Of a stretch of 64,000 nt of DNA, positions 8,645 through 17,234 are shown piece by piece. The notes beneath the pieces were generated by a model that searched no databases, was not told the DNA's origin, and saw only the letters and a program-made list of their open reading frames with translations. Origin of the DNA: Pseudomonas kairouanensis (GTDB lineage: Bacteria; Pseudomonadota; Gammaproteobacteria; Pseudomonadales; Pseudomonadaceae); NCBI RefSeq assembly GCF_004682055.1, contig NZ_QUZU01000016.1, forward strand, positions 61,695 to 125,694, given 5' to 3'. Numbering within the stretch: position 1 is the stretch's first letter; every line of letters starts with the position of its first letter. Position numbers and translations under genes: made by a program.

Positions 8645-9005
8645 GGCGCAATTTCCAACGGCATACCCACTCGACGGTGAACGCGGTCACCAGCATCACG
8701 GCCAGGGTGCTGAAGGCGATCACCAGCAGGATGCGCCAACCGTCATTGCGCAACAGGCCGCCGTAGTCGAGCAAGCTCATCAGCGCGGGAATAAAGAACA
8801 GCAGCATCTCCGCCATCAACACACCGGCGCCCAGCTGCAGGGCAGCCGGTTTGACCAGGCCGCTGGCAAAGGTTGCCAGCAGCAGGCCCAGGCCCACCAC
8901 CCCGCCGGGAATCGGCCACGCCAGCCATACGGCCAGTTGGCAACCGAACAGGTAAATGGCCAACAGCACAACCAGTTCAATCAGCAGACGGGTGAAACGT
9001 TTCAT
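8634..9005 (-). CDS. lrgA: LrgA/CidA family holin-like protein
   Basis: 123 residues and four hydrophobic segments, with the family motif PIPGGVVGLGLL near residue 32 and FIPALMSLLDY near residue 72. It starts at the ATG at 9005 with GAGGA ten bases before; longer upstream open frame is rejected because the hydrophobic N-terminus begins MKRFTRLLIEL. It overlaps lrgB by 11 bp. It acts in the inner membrane as the small partner of LrgB. The LysR-type gene 97 bp away on the opposite strand is the likely regulator. Confidence 0.9.
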   Translation of the reverse strand: MKRFTRLLIELVVLLAIYLFGCQLAVWLAWPIPGGVVGLGLLLATFASGLVKPAALQLGAGVLMAEMLLFFIPALMSLLDYGGLLRNDGWRILLVIAFSTLAVMLVTAFTVEWVCRWKLRHEA

Positions 9006-9102
9006 GGGCTTTGGGTCCTCGCAGGGGCTCATTTTAAAGAGCCGCCTGCCATCCCCACAGCGAATTGTTAGACTGCCAGCTATTCCAAACAGGAATTGAG
9101 CG

Positions 9103-9999
9103 ATGGAATTCAAACAGCTGCGCAGCTTTGTCGAAGTGATCCACCGTGGCGGTTTTACCCAGGCCGGGAAAACCCTGCATATCAGCCAGTCCGCCGTCAG
9201 CAAGCAGGTGGCGCAGTTGGAGCAAAGCCTGGGCACGCCTTTGCTGGAGCGCACCGGTTCGCAGATTCGCCTGACGGCAGCGGGCGAGGTGGTGTTGCAA
9301 CGGGCCGAGGCCATGCTGCGCCTGCAAGGTGAATTGCTCAGCGAGCTGGACGATATGCAGCAACTCACCCGTGGTGAACTGCGCCTGGGCTTGCCGCTGC
9401 TGGCGGGCGACACCCTGTTCGCCGGGCTGTTTGCCGAATACCGCCGACGCTATCCGAAGGTCACCATCCAACTGCTCGAAGGCGGCAGTCGCACCATTGA
9501 GCAGGCGATTCTCAATGGCGAACTGGACGTGGGCGGCAGCCTGATGCCCAGCGACCCGGCCTTCGCCTGGCAAGCCTTTTGCGATGAACCCTTGGACGCC
9601 CTGCTGCCGATGGATCACCCGCTGGCAGAAAACGCCCAGGTGCGCCTGGAGGAATTGGCGGACACGCCGTTCCTGATGTACCAACGCAGTTTTGTGCTCA
9701 ACGACCGGCTGCTGCAGGCCTGCCAGGGCGTGGGTTTTACGCCCAGGGAAGTGGGCCGCAGTGGCCAGGCGGATTTCCTCGTGGCGCTGGTTGCGGCTGG
9801 CCAGGGCGTGGTGCTGCTGCCCAGTGTGGTCGCCCGTGGGCTGGTACGACCGGGGGTGGTGCGCCTCACGCTCAAGGCGCCCGACTACCTGCGCTGGGAC
9901 ATTGCGTTTATCTGGCGTGAGGGCGCCTATCTGTCCAAAGCCGCCCAGGCCTGGCTGGCGTTGCTGCGCGAGTTTCCGGTCAAGCGCGCAGTGCAGTGA
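9103..9999 (+). CDS. LysR-family regulator, probable regulator of lrgAB
   Basis: 298 residues. The N-terminal winged helix-turn-helix is clear (GGFTQAGKTLHISQSAVSKQ, about residues 17-36), followed by a linker helix and the periplasmic-binding-protein-like effector domain. It is transcribed divergently from the lrgA-lrgB pair from a shared 97-bp intergenic region, the classical arrangement for a LysR regulator and its target, as with CidR. Its last 20 bases overlap the end of the convergent flavodoxin gene. The inducer is unknown. Confidence 0.87.
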   Translation: MEFKQLRSFVEVIHRGGFTQAGKTLHISQSAVSKQVAQLEQSLGTPLLERTGSQIRLTAAGEVVLQRAEAMLRLQGELLSELDDMQQLTRGELRLGLPLLAGDTLFAGLFAEYRRRYPKVTIQLLEGGSRTIEQAILNGELDVGGSLMPSDPAFAWQAFCDEPLDALLPMDHPLAENAQVRLEELADTPFLMYQRSFVLNDRLLQACQGVGFTPREVGRSGQADFLVALVAAGQGVVLLPSVVARGLVRPGVVRLTLKAPDYLRWDIAFIWREGAYLSKAAQAWLALLREFPVKRAVQ

Positions 10000-10438
10000 C
10001 CAGCTCGGCCAGCCAGGGTTCGGCATCGGCTTCGGGGGTGACGCTTTCGCTGGCGTCCAGGCGCAGCATCGGCAGCACTTCGCGTACGCCCAACTCGCCG
10101 AACAGCTCGCGCATTTGCTCGCCGCCGCCACAGAAGGTGTCGCCGTAGCTGGCGTCGCCCAGGCCGATGACTGCACCGGGCAGGCCACGGAAGGCGGCGG
10201 GCAGTTGATCGCGCAGGGTCGAATACAGAGGCTGCAGGTTGTCGGGCAGCTCACCCATGCCGGTGGTGGACGTCACTGCCAGGAAGGCCTGCGGCGCAAA
10301 GGCCTGCACATCGGCCAGGGTCGCGCGGGGGTTGTGCCAGGCCTCGAACCCGGCCGCGTTGAGGATACCGGCGGCATGGCGGGCAACTTCTTCGGCAGTG
10401 CCGTAGACCGAGCCGGAAAGGATGGCGACTTTCATCAA
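9980..10438 (-). CDS. Flavodoxin (MioC-like)
   Basis: 152 residues with an FMN phosphate-binding loop SGSVYGTAEEVA at residues 8-19, TSTTGMGELPDNLQPL near residue 57 and GLGDASYGDTFCGGG near residue 95, all typical of short-chain MioC-type flavodoxins. It would carry one or two electrons on FMN in the cytoplasm; the partner enzyme is not obvious. The 3' end overlaps the convergent LysR gene by 20 bp, and its start faces the LOV photoreceptor gene divergently. Confidence 0.9.
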   Translation of the reverse strand: MMKVAILSGSVYGTAEEVARHAAGILNAAGFEAWHNPRATLADVQAFAPQAFLAVTSTTGMGELPDNLQPLYSTLRDQLPAAFRGLPGAVIGLGDASYGDTFCGGGEQMRELFGELGVREVLPMLRLDASESVTPEADAEPWLAELVTALRA

Positions 10439-10500
10439 TCTGATCCTGTAGTTGAGCGAAAGCGTGGGATATTACCAGCTCAACCCCGGCACACGAAAAA

Positions 10501-10515
10501 ACGTCGCGATGACGT
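10501..10515. promoter_or_regulatory. Inverted repeat upstream of the LOV gene
   Basis: ACGTC-GCGAT-GACGT, a perfect 5-bp dyad 62 bp before the LOV start in the 138-bp divergent flavodoxin/LOV promoter region. Possible operator; no factor is assigned. Confidence 0.3.
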
Positions 10516-10576
10516 GGACAGATCGACACGGTGCCTTAGACTTGCGTCACCTCAAATGGATGGGTTACCCCCTGCA

Positions 10577-11044
10577 ATGATTAACGCTCAATTGATGCAA
10601 ATGGTCATCGACGCCTCCAACGACGGCATCGTGATTGCCGAACGGGAAGGCAAGGACTTGCCGCTGATCTACGTGAACCCGGCGTTCGAACGCATGACCG
10701 GGTATACCCGCGATGAAATCCTCTACCAGGACTGCCGGTTCCTGCAGTCCGGCGACCGCGACCAACCGGCACTGATCGCCATCCGCGAGGCCCTGGGCCA
10801 CGGCGCGAACTGCCGCGAGACCCTGCGTAACTACCGCAAGGACGGCACGCCTTTCTGGAACGAGCTGTCGCTCTCCACCACCTACAACCCGGCCGACAAA
10901 CAGACCTACTTCGTGGGCGTGCAAAAGGACGTGACGGTGCAGGTCAAGGCCCAGCAACGCGTGGCGCAGTTGGAAGCACAGGTGGCCGAGCTCAAGGCCG
11001 AATTGGCCACACTCAAGGCGACGAGTGGATCAAACAATAATTAG
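10577..11044 (+). CDS. Short LOV-domain blue-light photoreceptor (PpSB-LOV type)
   Basis: 155 residues, almost entirely one PAS/LOV core with a C-terminal coiled-coil helix (AQQRVAQLEAQVAELKAELA). The flavin-adduct cysteine is Cys53 in the motif YQDCRFLQSGDRDQ; family members carry GxNCRFLQ or this DCRFLQ variant. NYRKDGTPFWNELS and FVGVQKDVT complete the LOV strands. The length and the opening MINAQLMQ match the short LOV proteins of Pseudomonas putida (PpSB1/PpSB2), which bind FMN, lack an output domain and dimerise through the terminal helices. It shares a neighbourhood with a LitR-type MerR gene, as those proteins do, suggesting joint control of light-induced genes. Confidence 0.93.
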   Translation: MINAQLMQMVIDASNDGIVIAEREGKDLPLIYVNPAFERMTGYTRDEILYQDCRFLQSGDRDQPALIAIREALGHGANCRETLRNYRKDGTPFWNELSLSTTYNPADKQTYFVGVQKDVTVQVKAQQRVAQLEAQVAELKAELATLKATSGSNNN

Positions 11045-11102
11045 GAAAAGTGGTCATTAAGAGGATAATGGCGTTTTAACACCTACCCGCTGAGCAAGCC
11101 CC

Positions 11103-11708
11103 ATGCAACGTGACGCACTGCTGACGCAGGACGAGCTGGATTTCATTCAGATGATGCACCACAACCCGCAGCTCAACCTGCGGGATGCCACGCCGAGCCT
11201 GACGGTTAACGGCGGCGCGCAGATCCGCGATTTGCTCACCCGGCTGGCCGCCCACGACCACGTCACCCTCCAGGCGCAGTTCGACAATCAGCAGCTCACC
11301 TTCCCCCTGCATCTGGTGGAGGACGAGTTTCATGCCGTGCACTTGCGCTTGGGTGTGCCGACGATCTTTGAAGATGGGCCGATGATCCGCCCTTGGCGCC
11401 TGGCGCTTGAAGCGCCGGTGGCCCTGGAGAACGTCAAGGGCCATGCTGGCGCGCTGTGGGTGCATGAGGTGTCGTTCAAGGGCGTGCTGGTGGAGATTCG
11501 TGGCCGAATCCGCCCGCCCAAGAGTTTTTCCCTGTGGTTCAGCCCCTCAGGCTATGAGCGCATTGCACTGCGGGGCACCTTCGAGCGAGAAACCGCGCGC
11601 GGCCTGTTTGCCTATCGTTTGAACCCCAGCGATGCCGACGAAACCGAGCGTCTGCGCCAGTTCATCCTGCACCAGCATCGACTGGCACACCCCGAAGTGC
11701 ACGCCTGA
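11103..11708 (+). CDS. PilZ-like domain protein of unknown function
   Basis: 201 residues, no signal peptide or membrane segment. A YcgR-like split layout is visible: a beta-rich N-terminal half to about residue 85, then IRPWRLALEAPVAL and VHEVSFKGVLVEI near residues 91-140. The latter resembles the PilZ signature (Arg-rich stretch, then Asp/Asn-x-Ser-x-x-Gly), but with Glu in place of Asp and an incomplete arginine motif, so c-di-GMP binding is uncertain. The gene follows the LOV gene after 58 bp on the same strand and converges on the MerR gene with a 2-bp gap. A role in light signalling is inference from position. Confidence 0.55.
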   Translation: MQRDALLTQDELDFIQMMHHNPQLNLRDATPSLTVNGGAQIRDLLTRLAAHDHVTLQAQFDNQQLTFPLHLVEDEFHAVHLRLGVPTIFEDGPMIRPWRLALEAPVALENVKGHAGALWVHEVSFKGVLVEIRGRIRPPKSFSLWFSPSGYERIALRGTFERETARGLFAYRLNPSDADETERLRQFILHQHRLAHPEVHA

Positions 11709-11710
11709 GG

Positions 11711-12658
11711 TCAGGTATCCAGGCGGCCACTCAAAAATTGCTGCAAGCGCCGGCGCATCAGCGCGCCTTCATTGCCCAGGCAGCCAATCGACGAGCCTGC
11801 CAGGCTTTCTTCGGCCAAATCCGAGGCGTCACCGGCCAACAACAACGGGCAGTCCAACGTCAGCGCCAGGCGCTTGAGCCGCAGCGGCAATTCGCTGGCC
11901 GGTGAGCGGTTGGAAAACAGCACCAGGGCCTGGGGCCGGGTCTTTTCGCAGATCAACGTGAGTTCATCAAAGGGCTGGCCGACGCCGATCACTTTGACGG
12001 CCTGCTGTTCACCCGAAAGCAGGACGCCCGCCACCAGCAACTCCAGTTCACGACACTCTCCGGCGATGGCCGCCAGTAGCACCCTGGGCACTGGCGCGGC
12101 GGCCGCCGTTTGCAAACGTTGCGCCGTACGTGCGCGCAGGAAGTTGTCGAAGAACAGCCACTCGCTGGCCTGGCCGAAACGCCCCTGGTGGCGCAACAGC
12201 TGCTGCCACAGCGGCATCAGGATGTCCTGGAACACCACGGCGAGGGGGTAGGCGGCGAAGATCTGGCCGTAGAGCCGGTCCAACTGCCGGTCGTCGAAGG
12301 CGCTGATGGCGGTGCGCAATTGACCTTGCCATTGGCCCCACTCCACATCGGCGTCGATGCCGGCGTTTTCAATGTGCAGGTCGTCACGGGCAAGGATCCT
12401 GCCCACCTTGCTCACCGCCACGCCACGCTCGATCCAGTCGAGGATGCGGTGCACGGTCTCGATATCGGTGCTTGAGTACAGGCGGTGCCCGCTTTCGGTG
12501 CGCACCGGCTGGATCAAACCATAGCGCCGCTCCCAGGCACGCAGGGTGACCGGGTTGACGCCAGTCATGCGGGCGACTTCGCGAATGGGGAATAGCACCT
12601 CGGCATCAGCCTCGATGGCGTGGGCGGTTTCGCGTTGAGGGGCAATGATCTCGGGCAT
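11711..12658 (-). CDS. MerR-family regulator, class II LitR/PplR type (B12-binding-like fold without the B12 ligands)
   Basis: 315 residues from the ATG at 12658; an in-frame ATG at 12694 would add 12 residues, and neither start has a clear ribosome site. Residues 22-90 form the MerR winged helix (TLRAWERRYGLIQP). The rest is the helical plus Rossmann cobalamin-type domain of CarH/LitR. Aligned to the class I motifs, the Trp and His of the upper face are replaced (R156, W167 in SEWLFFDNFL) and the lower axial His in GExHEL is Arg203 (GECREL). It should therefore not sense adenosyl-B12, as in class II LitR (PplR) of P. putida, which depends on short LOV proteins. Divergent to the folMEX operon. 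Confidence 0.85.
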   Translation of the reverse strand: MPEIIAPQRETAHAIEADAEVLFPIREVARMTGVNPVTLRAWERRYGLIQPVRTESGHRLYSSTDIETVHRILDWIERGVAVSKVGRILARDDLHIENAGIDADVEWGQWQGQLRTAISAFDDRQLDRLYGQIFAAYPLAVVFQDILMPLWQQLLRHQGRFGQASEWLFFDNFLRARTAQRLQTAAAAPVPRVLLAAIAGECRELELLVAGVLLSGEQQAVKVIGVGQPFDELTLICEKTRPQALVLFSNRSPASELPLRLKRLALTLDCPLLLAGDASDLAEESLAGSSIGCLGNEGALMRRRLQQFLSGRLDT

Positions 12659-12694
12659 CTGGAGTCGCAAACTTCCATGTAGGGAGGGTCGCAT

Positions 12695-12711
12695 TTAACG
12701 CTGATTAACGC
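12695..12711. promoter_or_regulatory. Direct repeat, candidate LitR/CarH-type operator
   Basis: TTAACGC occurs twice exactly 10 bp apart (12695-12701 and 12705-12711), right upstream of the MerR reading frame. CarH/LitR proteins bind tandem direct repeats spaced about one helical turn. The sequence does not match the TGTACA-type PplR1 consensus known from P. putida, so the call is tentative. Confidence 0.35.
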
Positions 12712-12763
12712 GCTTGATTCAAGGTTTTCGGCTTGCGGTCCGAAGTGTCTGGCGTATTTTGGC

Positions 12764-12790
12764 AAAACAGGAATAATCCTTGCCTGTTTT
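12764..12790. promoter_or_regulatory. Inverted repeat in the MerR/ABM divergent promoter region
   Basis: AAAACAGG and CCTGTTTT form a perfect 8-bp dyad around an 11-bp spacer, followed by two more T. It could be an operator or a weak attenuator/terminator ahead of the gene at 12871. Confidence 0.35.
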
Positions 12791-12870
12791 TTCCACGTCG
12801 CTGCAACACCCCGCAGCTTCGTTTGTGCGCCACCTACCCGGCAGTGCACCCGTTTATTTGGAGATACACA

Positions 12871-13431
12871 ATGTCTACCTCTCCCGTCACCCTGATGGTT
12901 GCGCGCCGCGTGGCCAAGGGTCGCTATGAAGAATTGATGGCCTGGCTGCGCGAAGGCGAGCAATTGGCTACCGACTTTCCCGGCTACCTGGGCTCCGGCG
13001 TGCTTGCCCCTCCGCCCAATGACGATGAATTCCAGATCATTTTCCGCTTCGCCGATGAAAAAACCCTGCACGCCTGGGAGTTTTCCGCGTCCCGCAGCGC
13101 CTGGCTGAGCCGTGGCAGCGACTTGTTTGCCCACCCGCACGAACATCGCGTGCAGGGTATCGATGGCTGGTTTGGTGCCGCCGGTGCACGACCGCCGCGC
13201 TGGAAGCAGGCTGTGGCCATCTGGCTGGCGTTTTTCCCGGTGTCGCTGATCTTCAACTTCGTACTGGGCCCGCTGCTGGGCGAACTGGACCTGGTGCCCC
13301 GCGTACTGGTCAGCACCCTGGCGCTCACGCCATTGATGGTTTACCTGTTCATACCGCTGTCGACCCACCTGCTGGCCAACTGGCTGCACCCCGCCCCCGC
13401 TCCGCGAAAGGCCACCGAAGCCGCCGCGTGA
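12871..13431 (+). CDS. Antibiotic biosynthesis monooxygenase-like (ABM) protein with C-terminal membrane segments
   Basis: 186 residues. Residues 1-105 resemble a ferredoxin-like ABM domain (VTLMVARRVAKGRYEELMAWL, then FQIIFRFADEKTLHAWE). Residues 115-175 contain two hydrophobic segments (AVAIWLAFFPVSLIFNFVLG and VSTLALTPLMVYLFIPLSTH), a common fusion among ABM-related membrane proteins. GGAG lies seven bases before the ATG. It is the first gene divergent from the LitR-type MerR gene and precedes folM by 56 bp, so it may share light control. Its reaction is unknown. Confidence 0.75.
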   Translation: MSTSPVTLMVARRVAKGRYEELMAWLREGEQLATDFPGYLGSGVLAPPPNDDEFQIIFRFADEKTLHAWEFSASRSAWLSRGSDLFAHPHEHRVQGIDGWFGAAGARPPRWKQAVAIWLAFFPVSLIFNFVLGPLLGELDLVPRVLVSTLALTPLMVYLFIPLSTHLLANWLHPAPAPRKATEAAA

Positions 13432-13487
13432 GTACAGGGGGCCCGGTCGCTGGTATGATTTGAGCCTGCCAGCGAATCGAGCCCCCC

Positions 13488-14198
13488 ATGACTGCTACAG
13501 CCGCCCCGATCCTGATCACCGGCGCCGGCCAACGTGTCGGCCTGCATTGCGCCCAGCGCCTGCTGGACGAGGGCCATGCGGTGATTTTCAGTTACCGCAG
13601 CGAACGTCCCGGTGTGCAGGCCCTGCGCGAACGCGGCGCAGTCGGTGTGTTTGCCGATTTCTCCAACGAGGCCGGGATCCTGGCCTTTATCGCCGAACTG
13701 AACACCCACACCCACAGCCTGCGCGCCATCATCCACAACGCTTCGGCCTGGATCGCGGAAGCGCCTGACCATGAAAGCCAGGCCTTCAGCGACATGTTCA
13801 GCGTGCATATGCTTGCGCCGTACTTGATCAACCTGCATTGTTCACCCTTGCTGCAACGCTCAACGCCCGCCGACATCGTGCACATCAGCGATGACGTGGT
13901 GCGCAAGGGCAGCCGCCAGCACATCGCCTATTGCGCCACCAAGGCCGGCCTGGACAGCCTCACGCTGTCGTTCGCCGCGCAGTTGGCGCCGTCGATCAAG
14001 GTCAACGGCATCGCCCCGGCCATGGTGATGTTCAACGAAGACGACGACGCGGCCTACCGCGCCAAGGTGCTGGCCAAGTCGGCACTGGGCATCGAGCCCG
14101 GGCCTGAAGTGATCTACCAGAGCGTGCGTTACCTGCTGGATAACCCCTATGTCACCGGTACCACCCTGACCGTCAACGGCGGGCGGCATATCAAGTAA
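13488..14198 (+). CDS. folM: Dihydromonapterin reductase FolM
   Basis: 236 residues of the SDR family: TGAGQRVG at residues 11-18 for NADPH, an HNASAW motif near residue 85 and the catalytic YCATK near residue 148. FolM reduces dihydromonapterin (and dihydrofolate weakly) to the tetrahydro form used as a cofactor, for example by phenylalanine hydroxylase. The identity rests on context: folE and folX follow at once on the same strand, giving the complete FolE-FolX-FolM route to tetrahydromonapterin. The gap to folE is 20 bp. Confidence 0.88.
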   Translation: MTATAAPILITGAGQRVGLHCAQRLLDEGHAVIFSYRSERPGVQALRERGAVGVFADFSNEAGILAFIAELNTHTHSLRAIIHNASAWIAEAPDHESQAFSDMFSVHMLAPYLINLHCSPLLQRSTPADIVHISDDVVRKGSRQHIAYCATKAGLDSLTLSFAAQLAPSIKVNGIAPAMVMFNEDDDAAYRAKVLAKSALGIEPGPEVIYQSVRYLLDNPYVTGTTLTVNGGRHIK

Positions 14199-14218
14199 GC
14201 CGTTTGTGAGGATGTTGT

Positions 14219-14779
14219 ATGACCTTGTCCCTGCCCCAACACTACCGTGAAATTCTCAAAGGCCTGGGTGAAGACCCGGAGCGCGAGGGCTTGCTGGATA
14301 CGCCCAAGCGTGCCGCCAAGGCGATGCAGTACCTGTGCCACGGCTACGAGCAGAGCCTGGATGAAATCGTCAACGGCGCGCTGTTCACCTCCGACAATGA
14401 CGAAATGGTGATCCTCAAGGACATCGAGCTGTACTCGCTGTGCGAGCATCACCTGCTGCCCTTTATCGGCAAGGCCCATGTGGCCTATATTCCGACCGGC
14501 AAGGTGCTGGGCCTGTCGAAACTGGCGCGCATCGTCGACATGTACGCGCGGCGCCTGCAGATCCAGGAAAACCTTACCCGGCAGATCGCCGACGCCATCC
14601 AGCAAGTCACCCAGGCCGCCGGCGTGGCGGTGGTGATCGAAGCCAAGCACATGTGCATGATGATGCGCGGCGTGGAAAAACAGAATTCAACCATGAACAC
14701 CTCGGTGATGCTCGGCGCGTTCCGCGAGTCGAACACCACGCGCATGGAGTTCCTGCAACTGATTGGACGGAGCAAGTAG
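14219..14779 (+). CDS. folE: GTP cyclohydrolase I
   Basis: 186 residues, somewhat shorter than the E. coli enzyme because of a short N-terminus. The zinc site is intact: Cys-Glu-His-His ([11 protein letters not shown]) near residue 79 and the second cysteine in KHMCMMMRG near residue 147. It converts GTP to 7,8-dihydroneopterin triphosphate. In this operon the product would be passed to FolX and FolM for tetrahydromonapterin, rather than to bulk folate synthesis. In P. putida a folE gene is light-inducible through PplR proteins, consistent with the LOV and MerR genes next door. Confidence 0.95.
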   Translation: MTLSLPQHYREILKGLGEDPEREGLLDTPKRAAKAMQYLCHGYEQSLDEIVNGALFTSDNDEMVILKDIELYSLCEHHLLPFIGKAHVAYIPTGKVLGLSKLARIVDMYARRLQIQENLTRQIADAIQQVTQAAGVAVVIEAKHMCMMMRGVEKQNSTMNTSVMLGAFRESNTTRMEFLQLIGRSK

Positions 14780-14781
14780 CA

Positions 14782-15153
14782 ATGCCACAACTTCAACCAG
14801 GCATGGCGCGCATCCGGGTCAAGGACCTGTGCCTGCGCACCTACATCGGCATCAATGAGGACGAGATCCTCAACAAGCAGGATGTGCTGATCAACCTGAC
14901 CATCCTGTATGCCGCCCAGGAAGCCGTGCGCGACAACGACATCGACCACGCGCTGAACTACCGCACCATCACCAAGGCGATCATTGCCCACGTCGAGGGC
15001 AACCGCTTTGCCCTGCTGGAGCGCCTGACCCAGGAACTGCTGGACCTGGTAATGACCAATGAATCGGTGCTGTACGCCGAGGTCGAAGTGGACAAGCCCC
15101 ACGCGCTGCGCTTTGCCGAGTCGGTGTCGATTACCCTGGCGGCCAGCCGCTAA
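14782..15153 (+). CDS. folX: Dihydroneopterin triphosphate 2'-epimerase
   Basis: 123 residues in the DHNA aldolase/epimerase (FolB/FolX) fold, with [19 protein letters not shown] at the start, [10 protein letters not shown] in the middle and [15 protein letters not shown] at the end. The position two bases after folE and next to folM favours FolX over FolB. It epimerises dihydroneopterin triphosphate to dihydromonapterin triphosphate. Its start is virtually coupled to the folE stop codon. It has no signal peptide and should be cytosolic. Confidence 0.88.
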   Translation: MPQLQPGMARIRVKDLCLRTYIGINEDEILNKQDVLINLTILYAAQEAVRDNDIDHALNYRTITKAIIAHVEGNRFALLERLTQELLDLVMTNESVLYAEVEVDKPHALRFAESVSITLAASR

Positions 15154-15167
15154 CCCTTGAGATTTGC

Positions 15168-15473
15168 GTGAACCCTATGAACGACCAACAACGCCTCGAA
15201 CTCGAAGCCGCCGCCTTCCGCCGGCTGGTAGCGCACCTGGACAGCCGCAAGGATGTGCAGAACATTGACCTGATGAACCTCTCCGGTTTCTGCCGCAACT
15301 GCTTGTCCAAGTGGTACAAGGCCGAGGCCGATGAGCGCCATATCGAGCTGAGCCTCGATGACGCCCGCGAAGTGGTGTACGGCATGCCGTACGCCGAGTG
15401 GAAAGCCCAATACCAGAAAGAAGCCAGCGCCGACCAACAGGCCGCGTTCGCCAAAGGAAAAACCCATGACTGA
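15168..15473 (+). CDS. DUF1244 family protein
   Basis: About 101 residues from a GTG at 15168 (TTGAGA upstream), or 98 from the ATG at 15177; the GTG has the better-placed ribosome site. The DUF1244 signature SGFCRNCLSKWYKAEA lies in the middle, with two cysteines that could bind metal, and an YGMPYAEWKAQYQ motif follows. The function of the family is unknown. It lies 14 bp after folX and its end overlaps the start of the next gene by 8 bp, so it is probably part of the folM-E-X transcript. Confidence 0.85.
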   Translation: MNPMNDQQRLELEAAAFRRLVAHLDSRKDVQNIDLMNLSGFCRNCLSKWYKAEADERHIELSLDDAREVVYGMPYAEWKAQYQKEASADQQAAFAKGKTHD

Positions 15474-15807
15474 TCTGAACACCCTGCGTGCGAGCCTCGA
15501 GAGCGGCGAACATGTGTTTGCCGATACCCTGGCGTTTATTGCTGCAGGTTACGACTACCAGCCGCAAGCCTTCACCAATGGCGATGTGGAAAACGCCGCC
15601 GGGCAGAATGAAGGATCGTGCAAGACCTTGGGCTTGGCCTTGTTGGAAGGCTTGGGTGACCAGGAGGCATTGCTGGCGTTTGGTGAGCATTACCGCTCGG
15701 TGGTGGCCACGCCAGAAGGCAGTGACCACGCCAATATCCGTGCACTGATTGCCCACGGCCTGGCAGGTGTGAAGCTCACCGCGCAGCCCCTGACCCGCAA
15801 ATCCTGA
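15466..15807 (+). CDS. HopJ-family (type III effector HopJ-like) protein
   Basis: 113 residues matching the short HopJ family (FIAAGYDYQPQAFTNGDVENAAGQNEGSCK in two adjacent conserved blocks, then FGEHYRSVVATPEGSDHANIR). The family was named from a P. syringae effector candidate, but homologues are widespread in bacteria with no type III secretion and have no proven effector role. No secretion apparatus is visible here. The ATG overlaps the DUF1244 stop (ATGACTGA), indicating coupling. Confidence 0.85.
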   Translation: MTDLNTLRASLESGEHVFADTLAFIAAGYDYQPQAFTNGDVENAAGQNEGSCKTLGLALLEGLGDQEALLAFGEHYRSVVATPEGSDHANIRALIAHGLAGVKLTAQPLTRKS

Positions 15808-15825
15808 GTCGGGCATAGATCAAAA

Positions 15826-15915
15826 TGTGGGAGCGGGCTTGCTCGCGAAAGCGGTGGATCAGTCGATACATAGAGCGCCTGACACTCCGCTTTCGCGAGC
15901 AAGCCCGTTCCCACA
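15826..15915. repeat. REP/BIME-like inverted repeat
   Basis: TGTGGGAGCGGGCTTGCTCG pairs with CGCGAGCAAGCCCGTTCCCA across about 40 bp. It sits between two convergent genes, together with the terminator at 15950. Confidence 0.85.
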
Positions 15916-15949
15916 TTTGTTCTGCGTTGATCATTAAATCGCGGGCATA

Positions 15950-15977
15950 AAAAAACCGGCCTCGCAGCCGGTTTTTT
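15950..15977. terminator. Bidirectional rho-independent terminator
   Basis: AAAAACCGGC and GCCGGTTTTT pair around a 6-base loop, with A and T tracts on both sides. It serves the fol operon (plus strand) and trxB (minus strand), which converge here. Confidence 0.85.
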
Positions 15978-15989
15978 TAGCTCAACGAT

Positions 15990-16955
<966 letters not shown>

Positions 16956-17234
16956 TCACTCCTGTCGACCGCCCGGACAACAAGGCGGCTGGAATAAAAA
17001 AGGGACCACGAAGCACTTGGGGAAGGCTTTAACTCGCAGGCCCTGAAAATAATGGGTGCAGCGTATAGAGGGGGGCAAGATTAAGGAAATACGCAATAAC
17101 AATCCACCTCATAGGTGGTCTCTATGCAGTCGGGATGGTTGATCGACGCCTTTGTTACTGCTGATGTCGCGGCTTTCCCCTGTGCTGCAAAGCCGGTAAG
17201 GTCGGCGCGTTCGCCCCTTTGCTCGGAGTTTTCC

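Noticed and set aside
10439..12870. PplR1 consensus sites T(G/A)TACA-N12-TGTA(C/T)A
   Set aside because: I looked for this arrangement in the LOV and MerR promoter regions and found no acceptable match on either strand.
15466..15807. HopJ-like protein as evidence of a type III effector locus
   Set aside because: HopJ homologues are widespread without type III secretion, and no hrp box, chaperone or secretion gene is nearby; it looks like an ordinary member of the fol transcript.
17104..17118. CCACCT-CAT-AGGTGG palindrome between trxB and cysZ
   Set aside because: Short 6-bp dyad with no T-tract or clear promoter relation; too likely by chance to report as an operator.
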